This document shows, piece by piece, positions 24,353-34,600 of a stretch of DNA of 64,000 nucleotides (position 1 is the stretch's first letter; each line of letters begins with the position of its first letter). Source of the stretch: Mesocentrotus franciscanus (taxonomy: Eukaryota > Echinodermata > Echinoidea > Camarodonta > Strongylocentrotidae). The stretch lies in the NCBI GenBank assembly GCA_037976565.1, contig CP137669.1:34155613-34219612 (forward strand), in the 5' to 3' direction. The notes under the pieces are model-generated. The model did not search any database and was not told where the DNA came from. It worked only from the letters and a program-made list of their open reading frames with translations. Position numbers and translations under genes: made by a program.

Positions 24353-25057
24353 TAAAGCTGTAAAGTGCTACAGAAGCAGAAATACACATTTTTAAAGAAA
24401 ATAAAATAAAATTGTTAAGTGATTTTGAAGATGATTGTTTATCACAAAATGTTTGAAAAAGCCGCATCAATTGTCAGGTGTATTAAGAGCATCTTGTTTA
24501 AAAGGTAAATCTCGCCTCTTAACAAATCTGTTACATGTTTTAAGCAGTGAACGTTTAGGATAGAATTTTTCATTTTTTCTTGAATCAAGTACTTAAAGAT
24601 TTTTCCTCAAAAAAGGAAGAAAAAAGGAGGTAATACAATGATTTGTTTATCATCTGTTCGGAAAGAAGAGAAATATAGTTTCATTGTAGAGAGATGATAC
24701 AGGCAAACAAATATTCGATTTAAAAAGAAATGTAGCTCTTGTTAGTCGAAGAATAAACACACGGAAATAACGATGCTTCTTTTGAGAGCATTAATTCAGT
24801 GATGCATTCATATTTATGAATTTGTACTCTTGTTACTCAAACAGAAAAGATGATTTTATATATCGGCAAGTTGTACTTAAAGTCAACAAAGAGAAGAACC
24901 CAGTGTGGTCAGTTTTCAGGAAGAAGCTTTTATTGTTACTTTAAGTCAGAAGTAAGGACAATATGTGATTTTGTAGCAAGGGAAAACGATGGAGAATATA
25001 GGAATTTGCTACCTGCACGACGTGTCATGTCTGTCATCGCATTTATTTCGGGTGTTT

Positions 25058-25412
25058 TATAATAATAATAGTTTGTTCTTATATAGCGCTTTTCAGGACC
25101 GCAGGCCCTCTCAAAGCGCTTAACAGATATATATTATTATCCCGGTCATCGGATTCAGGCTTACCCGCACACAATGTATGCACATTCTCCACTCCCTGGG
25201 GAGCATTCCAGCCAGGCGTTATTTTTACAAGCGCACACTTGCTCATCTAACCACATTAACTTTCGCATCCTATATACGGGTACCCAGTTAACACCTGGGT
25301 GGAGAGTGGCAATTGTATCAATGTCTTGCCAAAGGACATTAGTGCCGCGGCGGGACTTGAACCGCGGACCTTGTGATCTACATTCCGGTGACGTATCCAC
25401 TCGACCTCGACA
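25058..25412 (-). mobile_element. Full-length tRNA-derived SINE
   Basis: Minus strand: A box GGTCGAGTGGAT, B box GGTTCAAGTCC, body with CACTCTCCACCCAGGTG and GGTACCCG, the hairpin tail AAGCGCTTTGAGAGGG...AAGCGCTATATAAG, and an (ATT)n end at 25060-25068. At about 350 bp it is the most complete SINE copy here and defines the family. Confidence 0.85.
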
Positions 25413-25423
25413 CCTCATACCCC

Positions 25424-25600
25424 CTCCCCCCCCCTCTCTCTCTCTCTCTCTCTCTATTTTTCTTTCCCTCTTCCTCTATAATATATATGCCTTTCTGTCT
25501 CCTTCTCTTTCTCTCTTTTCCCTCTCTTCGTCTCTCTCGTCGTCTCTGTCCGTCTCTCTCTCTCTCTCTCTCTCCCTCTCTCTAAATTTTCTGTCTCTCA
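25424..25600. repeat. CT-rich low-complexity tract before the first visible CD36-like exon
   Basis: Long (CT)n runs lead to the acceptor at 25621-25622. The 222-aa open frame over this region is an artefact of SINE, CT repeat and one real exon joined without splicing. Confidence 0.75.
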
Positions 25601-25622
25601 CCCTTTTTCTTTATTTATATAG

Positions 25623-28492
25623 GATTTACGTCGACAGGGCCAACCTGACATCCCATGACAACGGAACGCTGTCCTTCGTGACACGGTATTTCTACTACTT
25701 CGAGCCTGAGCAATCGGTTGGCCCAGAAACAGATCGCCTCATAACCCCAAATATCGCGCTGATAGTAAGAAGACTAATAATATATAAAGTGCGAGTCAAT
25801 AAAAATGAAACCTGTTTTCAAGCCAAAATAGAATTGCTATAATATTTCTTAATTGGTATGGTGGTTGAGAAAGTCTTCCTTGATTTGATAGGATGCTCAT
25901 CAAAATGCGATCACGGATGACTGACCACTCTTAAAAACCGTGTCAAAGTCGCCTTAGCCCAAGTTTGGGATGAATGTAGTTCAGCAGTTGCTTTCATCAT
26001 AATTATGATGTGAGTGCATTTATTTGTAAGGTGGCTATTTATGCTTGACCACCAGTTTCATTCAAAACTTGGGTAGAAGTATAATTTGATATGAATCCAG
26101 AAAATACAAGAACGGTTGTTTATTTTTATTATTATTATTATTATTTTCATTGTCATCATTATTATCAAGTTATCATTTTTATCATTATCATCATTATTAT
26201 CATTATTATCCAATCATCATCATCATCATTTAATTCACTGCTTAACGAAGAAATTTTAAAGCTGTTGCTTGAAATATGTTTATAAGCAATATATTGGAGA
26301 AATAAATTTAGGCGACCGTGCTCAGATTTCTTTGTGAAGTTACTGGTCTATTTTATTCCATGGTCTGTTCACATCCCTATCAGTCTTCTGTGTACGCCGC
26401 TCGGAATGAAACGAACGAGACAAAGAGCGAGATGAATGCTTTTCTCAAACTCATCAGGGAGGAGCTGACCCTAAACCTGACCATTGGAGAGCTGATGTGG
26501 GGTTACAAGAAAGCTCGACTGACACCCTTCGAGCGCTACAGAGACACTGGCGAATTCCTGGTCCAGGATAACGATGACAGAGAAGAAAGAATGAGGCCGG
26601 GTTTTCTATCGCCGGTAATGTATTTGATAAAAATGATAATGATAATAATAATTACTAAAGTAATTGTAATGATCATCATGTGTGTTTGTTTACCCAGGGT
26701 AGCCTGGTGAGTATTAATACCGTTCTCCCTAGGTGTGTCTTCATCAGCTCGAGATTGCCAAATAGCCCGCTATTTCTGATTTGGGAAATAAGCCCGAAGT
26801 TACAAATCGCGTCTTCATCAGCTCGAGATTCATGAATCTCGAGCTTGAGAAATTAGCTCGAGATATTTTGCTAAGCGTTCGCGCATAGTGCGAGTCTTCG
26901 GGCTGGTGAAGACGCACCGGACAATTAGCGGGATATTTTGCCAAATAGCGGGATAGTTTGCAAACTAGCCCAAGATATCTTGGGATGACTATCTCGACCA
27001 AATATCCCGCTAATTGCAACTGCGGGCTGATGAAGACGCAAATTAGCTGGATAGTTTGCGATCGGGATAGTTAAAATAGCGGGATATTTGGCAATCTCGA
27101 GCTGATGAAGGCAGGCCTCCTGAGAGGGCTCTTCAAACTATATTATATGATAGGTCATGTGCATTAGTATCGTGAGCCCTGACATCTATTTACGAAATCT
27201 AAAAACAAACAATACATCAAAAACAAAGTTTGAAAATTTGATAGATTAAAGAGGTAGAAATCCATAATTGCTTCAGAACAAAACGATAGAATAATCATGA
27301 ACAATTTGAAAGGATGCTTATACAGTTAGGAACTAAATTATTTCTTACCCTTACCAAGTTTTGTAATTTTCAAAGTATGTGAAAACTTTATTTGTCCTGA
27401 TTTATGTTTCTTCAGAATGTGACATATTTAAGCTTACATCTAAAACTATTCAACAAAGGCCCTAATTCAACCAGTCCACCTTTCGCTCTTGAGTTACGAA
27501 AAATACAAAGAACATCATATTTACAAGGGGTATGAATAATTTAGTTGTAAACTGTAGTCTGTAGATATTGAAGGCATGCGTGCAACCTTTGAGGATAATC
27601 AGAATATGGACAACCATCCAGTGGCGGATCGAGGGGCCGGGCCTCCCCCAAAAACAGGTAAAAACACCCTTTTTTGAAAAAAGAAGTTGGGCCCCCTCCC
27701 CTGGCGCCCAAGGGGGGGGTGGCGGTGGAAAAAATAACCCTTCCCGTAGGGAAAAATTTTTTTCGGGTGCCAAAAAAAAAAAATTGTGCTCACTACCCCT
27801 GGCGCCCAAGGTAGGGGTGACGGTGGGAAAAAAAATTACCCTTCCCGGAGGGAAAAAAAATTTTCGGGGGCCAAAATTTTTTTTTGCTCTACCCCCACTG
27901 AGCGAAAACTCGACCGGCACGATTTTCAAATTTTCGCACGAAGTGGGCCCCTTTTTAGGCCCCCTCCCTTGCCGCCGGCTGGATCCGCCCCTGCAACCAT
28001 CATCCCATATTTGGGATTATTTATTCAAAAGGATTTGTTATACATTGTATATAGCTTTAACATTTCACTGGTATATGGATTTCGACTTTAATGTTAATGA
28101 CTGTATGATTGAATATAGTTAATATCTGTCCATTGATTTGTGAGTCATTTTTTAAATGAAACAAAACTTTGCATTTCAGTACAACGCGACTTTTCTCTAC
28201 CAGTACAATGTTTTTGATGGAGTCGCCGATCAGAAACTCATAAACACGATAGACAACTACTGGGGCGAACCGAAAATGGACTGGTGGTGGTCCGAAGAAG
28301 CCAACACAATCAAGGGAACAGGTATATCAATGTTGTCATTTTTATCTTCTTATATTATCTGACCGCTACTATACTACCAGAGAGTTGGAAAGGAACTCCC
28401 TGATACTATTAGTACTAATGCTGCTGCTGCTGTTGCTGCTTCTACTACTACTACTACTACTACCACTGCTACCACTACTACCACCACCACTA

Positions 28493-28543
<51 letters not shown>

Positions 28544-28610
28544 TAACTACTACTACTATTATTACCTATACTACTCCTACTACTCCTACACTACTGCTGC
28601 TTCTATTACA

Positions 28611-28662
<52 letters not shown>

Positions 28663-31600
28663 TTACCTCTACGACTCCTACTACTACTACTACTACTACT
28701 GCTACTATTACTAATACTACTACTATTACCATTACTACTATACTACTACTACTAGTACTACTACTATTTCTAGCATCCTATCGTCCCCATCATCATAGTC
28801 ATTTGGTTGTTTCAATATTTAATTTTGTAATAAGTTTCCTTATCATAATTTCCCAAAGTTCAAGTTCGTGGATCAATGATTTGTTTGTATATGCCTACTG
28901 GACAAAAAGAAGTTGACTTGGGTCCAAGAGGTTCAATTTCTGGTGATGATTTCCTATATTGACCTAATTATTTTTGAAGTGTTTCCAGATTACATCTCTG
29001 ATAGTGATATACGGTATTACTTCATCAAAAATCAGACAGTGATGTAAGTGCAAAATTTGCATAGAAGTTAGGGATTTGACTTTACAAGGAGAGGAAAAGT
29101 AATCATATTTTCCCGAAGTTCAAGTCCGTAGATCGATGGTTTGTTTGTATAGGCCTACTGGACAGAAAGAAGTTCACTTGCAAGAGGTTCAGTCTCTAGT
29201 GATGCATTCCTATATTGACCTAATCACTTTTGAAGTGTTTCCTGATTACATCCCTGATAATTATACGGTATTACTTCATCAAAAATCAGACAGTGATGTA
29301 AGTGCAAAATTTGCATAGAAGTTAGGGATTTGACTTTACAAGGAGAGGAAAAGTAATCATATTTTCCCGAAGTTCAAGTCCGTAGATCGATGGTTTGTTT
29401 GTATAGGCCTACTGGACAGAAAGAAGTTCACTTGCAAGAGGTTCAATCTCTAGTGATGAATTCCTATATTGACCTAATCACTTCTGAAGTGTTTCCTGAT
29501 TACATCCCTGATAATTATACGGTATTACTTCATCAAATATCAGACAGTGATGTAAGTGCAAAATTTGCATATAAGTTAGGAATTTTACTTTACATGGAGA
29601 CGAAATAACGGTATGCTCTTGACCAAAATCAACTTATAATCAAAATGAACTTCACATTTGAGTGCCCTGATTTTGCAAGATAATTATGGCTCTAACGTGT
29701 GTGCGTGAGGGTGGGTGCATGCGTTATTGTGTGCGTGCGTTTGTGTGTGTGTGTTTTCCCCTTCAAAATATACATTTATTGTCAGGTCTGTGTGTCCCTC
29801 AGCATCAGCACTAGTCCAGAATCTGGCCTATTTAATTTGAACTCCACCACACAATCATTCAATGCGACCTGCCCCACTTACTTGCTGCCAGCCGAAGATG
29901 GCGTGATCATTAAATTTATTTATTTATTTATTTCTGATATTTATACAGGGTTGCACATATCACCAATTTGGTGGTCTTCCACGAGGCCCTGTTTAGTAAG
30001 AATAAAACAAATAACAGCAGCAAAAACAAAAATAGATAAATACACAAGCATATAAATTAGGACGCCCATCGAAAGGCTGGGCTGGTGAGCATAATTATGA
30101 GTTCGTTGATAACGCCATCTTTGGCGGCTTGAATCGAGTGTGTATATAGGGAATATAAAGAACCGGCCAGATTCTGGACTACATCAGCACTTTCTATTGC
30201 CCGTACATAGCATAATTATGAGGTGCGATTTTGATTGCGCTATTACAAATGTGTGTCACATGAGTGACTTTTTTTAATTCTTTAAACTGCTACCTTATTA
30301 GAAATCACAACAGAACACAGTTAATATATAGAGGTATACTGAAGTTTTAATCTTCAGCCTTCAAAATGTGGCGTTCAAGATGAACAGAACATTACATAAT
30401 TTACAAATACATGACTTTAATATAGGGTAGCTTCCATCTGGTGAGTCCCTCACAGCCCCGGGTCGCTTAATTAGCCAGTCTACTTGGTAGACAACGCCGC
30501 CGACTGGGCAGCTCAGCTCTGTAATGTCTCTCTAGCTGACTCCCCGCTTCTTGACCACGGATATTGTGCAGGCAGGCCAAGCTCCTTATTGACGAGGGTC
30601 CAATACTTTAATCGAAAACATGGCAGCTTGGGCTCGCATCTCACCTCGACGTGGAAATCTCTCAGAGAAAATGTTTCTGATGCCTTAATTACTGACATCT
30701 AGCTCGTGCATAACTCTGCACCCTAGCACTAACTTGAAGGGTTCTCCTGATTTTTCCTAAGCAACCTCTATTTATTCACTTTCCTTTCCCGGTTCATTAA
30801 CCTCAAAAACCATGAAAGGTATGCAAGACAAATTCACTTTCAATAGGTAGATATTTCTATTTATATACCAACAGGTTGCCGGATAACAATTAACAAAAGG
30901 AAAAATATTCACTAGGCAGCCAGAAGCATGCATTAACACAAACCAGATTGACTCTGTGTCATAAATGCAAATTTATTCACTACTGCATTATAAGCTTGAC
31001 TAACTCTAAATAACCTTTGAGCAGTACATTTCCTGCCAGTTCTTAAACAAATGAATTCCTTTCTAGTCTGGAAAAAATTCCTTTTATGACAATGTGCTAA
31101 CATTAAAAATTTAAATAAAATGAACCCACGTCGGGGTATTTAAAGGCATTATTTGAATTGTTTTATTTCCACTTACACTTTGCACCATGTCAGTCCCTCT
31201 CATATGGCGTGTCAAGGACCTCACAATTCGCAGTCCCACGTCTGGGAAACGACGCATATGGGCTTCTAGCCTATAAGCATGATATATACTTCCCTTTTTT
31301 TTTAATACAGATGGAACCATGTACCACCCCTATGTGGAGAGGACAGAACAACTACAAATGTTTAACCCTGAATACTGTAGGTAAGTGTCACATCCAATTT
31401 TATTTGATTTTATTCTTTTATTTTGCTGTGTCATAAAGCTTCGGTATATTTTTTGGTGTATTTTCGGTATTATGAACCTTTTTGCGGTAAAACGAAGCTT
31501 CGGAATTATGAAACTTTGACATGCAGGTTTGTGACTTTAATAGCCTTTAATCTAATAAGACGTTGTGTTTTGTCATTTGTAGGCTACATGAAGGTCGATG

Positions 31601-34600
31601 ACTACTTTCTAGGCGCCATATTTCTTTTGTAGTCTGTACAATCATGCAGTTTTGTGATTTACAATTACGACATAAGGCGCCATGTTGTAGGTAAATATGT
31701 GATTTACAATTACGATATAAGGCGCCATGTAGGTCTATGAATTACCATTACGATATAAGGCGTCGTGTTTTTGATCTGACTTACAGTCTAAGGCGCCATT
31801 TAAAAAAAATATATATATTTACATGCAGGTCTCTGCCTTACAATTACGAGAAGGACGTCAATTTCAAGGGGATTCCCCTGCTCAGATTCAAGCTTGCCTC
31901 CTACACGTGGGCTAACGCCACAGACTGGCCACCCAACGCGGGCTACTGTTCGGGCAAGCCTGAGATGTGCGGTGTATCGGGAATCATGAGGCAAGATCCC
32001 TGTCGGGGAGGTAAACTAAAATTACATTCGTTCATACATATAGACTCTGCTCTTTCATGTTCTTTTAGAAAATAGAGTGGGATCACTGTGATATATTGGT
32101 GAAGGCATGTAAATTTCATACGAAAGGTCTCGGGTTCGATCCTTGCATGCTCGTTGCTTACATCTTTGGACAAGGTATTTTGTCCACAAAAATGTCCCTG
32201 TCGACCCAGGTGTCTTGAATGCGTACCTGGCATTATCGGGTAATAATAATTGCAGGGCCTGCAGGAAGAGCAGTAGTGGCCAGTTACTACCCTGAGCAAA
32301 TAAGTCCAAATTATGAATTAGTTTATTAATTGTATTCGGGTGATTTGTGCATGATCGAGTTACGGGAGAGAAGAATTTAAAGGGCAAGTCCACTCCAAAA
32401 ATCACTGTATATCATCTTTATTTTTAGCACATGAATGGCAGCCATTGAGGTTAAAATAAAAATATAGTTTCTGCTTTTTTTCTGCAGGTAGTCCAACAAG
32501 TATCTCGAACCCACATTTCTATGAGGGAGACCCTTCACTGATCAACGCCGTAGAGGGCATGAATCCTGTAAAGGAGATTCATGAGAACACCATGGATATT
32601 GAACCAGTGAGTAGATAATTCATAATTCATTGCATCAATTTGGCATTATTTCCTTCCCTCTACAACCCCCCCCCCCCACACACACACACACAAAAAGAAA
32701 CACACATTCTATTGTTCAGGGCCCTGTCTTACAAAGAGTTGATATTAATCGCAACTCTGTACATAAGAGATAGGAGATTGCAAACTTGCGATTGATTGGA
32801 GGACTTGCAATTGATTTGGATCAATCGCAACTCTTTGTATTATAAAGACAGGGCCCAGGAATATATATAGCTTGCCCGATAGCTATGAGAATGCCGTTTA
32901 TCCCGCTTATCGTTTTTAATGATCTGCTTTTAAACGATCGCTTTCTTCCTGAATATCGTTTGGAATTATTGCAACATGAACAAAGAAATTCTTCTACCCT
33001 CTCACTTTGTTTACTTCTTTACTTCTTTGTTTCATTTTCGTTTTTCTTTGTTCCTCTTGTTTTCGTTTTTCCTCTTGTTTTCTTTTTGTTGGTGTTAGTT
33101 AATGGGTATGCCATACGTGTTTAGCATCCGTCTCCAGATTAACATCGAAACTACACAAGAGGATTTAATCGAGTGAGTATTACAACTTAACTTCATCATT
33201 GTCATGGAATTGTCATCAAAAGTGTGCAGTTTTTAAATGGGATTTTTTAAATGGGATTATTTAATTGAAAATGCATTAAGAATGTCACGATATATGATTT
33301 TGTTTTCCTCCTTTCTTTTCTTTTAGAAATGTAAAAAAAGCTACATGATACTGTATTATTTGTTTGTATATATGTACATACAAAACAAACAAGTTTTATA
33401 TTCATATGTATTAACAAATTAACAAAAAAATCTTGCCAAAGAATGGAACTAGGCTCGACTAGCACTTGTGCCAACTTGTAGTTCCCATTAACAACTTCAC
33501 CTAAATATAGCAATACACATATTTACGTATATATCTTTTGCACATTTAATAGTATGCAGAGCTATGTCTAAATATCGTTTTAAAACCATTACTGTTCAAT
33601 CAACATTACTCTTATGTTATGTATACATGTATCAGTATTATTATTTGCATTGTATGATTGTTCATAATGTACTGTCATTATTGTGATGTGTTGTTGTTAA
33701 TAAATTCAAATTCAAATAATGTCTTTATGGAGATCATTAATCCTTCAGAACAAAGGGATTTTCAGGACGAAAAATAAAAGATCCATTACGAAACAATGGA
33801 CTTATGGCCACTATTCATGATAAATATTATGCATTTTGCATACAATATCGTGGAGTCTGCAGTGTTATCATTTTCCCTCATAGTTGGTATTGTCACTGGT
33901 GTAACCAGACTTGTTGAACGAGGGGGGGGGGGCGTGCTGGCATAGACAGGGAACACACCAAATCACTAGGTTACAGAGTAATTTTGTGGATGACAGTTTT
34001 TTAAAGGTATGAATAAGGGGTCAAGTTCCCCTAGTGCCCCTGACTATATGCCTACGGGTATCGTTTTTAATGTGAATTCACGACGAAGGTCCTGATCCAT
34101 TTCAAGCGTTAAGTTACGGAATGACATTTTCAGAGAATTTACAGTTTGGATGTTTCTTTTCTCGGGACCTAATGATGACTTATTCCATTAACCTGTTATT
34201 AATGAATTAAATACAATACTTGGAATCCAGTCTGCATGCATTACATGTTGCTATGTCAAACAACCCCCTGGCAAGCTCTGGGGTTATCAAGAACACCCTT
34301 TGTTTAAAAGGTATGCATAACACGGGAATATGTTAGTAAACGGGTCTTTTTAATGATATGACGCATAAACTAATATGGAGGTGCTATCACAACGGTGGGG
34401 TTTCCTAATAACCATTCATCAAATTTATTCAATATTGAATTATCATAGGTTTGTTACGGAATGACACTGAAGGTCATTTTGTTTGTCATTCCGTAACAAA
34501 GCTAATGTAATCAAAATTATATATTTTATGAATTTGATGAATAGTTGATAGGAAACTCAACTGCTTTGAAAGTACCTCATATTAGCTTGTACATGTATTT

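Noticed and set aside
24850..25062. Candidate missing 5' exon of the CD36-like gene
   Set aside because: The 70-aa frame shows no membrane helix and none of the conserved N-terminal ectodomain.
25174..25842. 222-aa open frame
   Set aside because: Only the part from 25623 is a real exon; the rest is antisense SINE and CT repeat.
26311..26383. Upstream acceptor extending the second CD36-like exon by 73 bases
   Set aside because: The added residues do not align with the CD36 family, whereas the acceptor at 26383 gives a close fit and the right phase.
27462..28122. Overlapping 155-184-aa frames on both strands
   Set aside because: They lie in a GC-rich non-autonomous transposon with a duplicated module; no protein family is visible.
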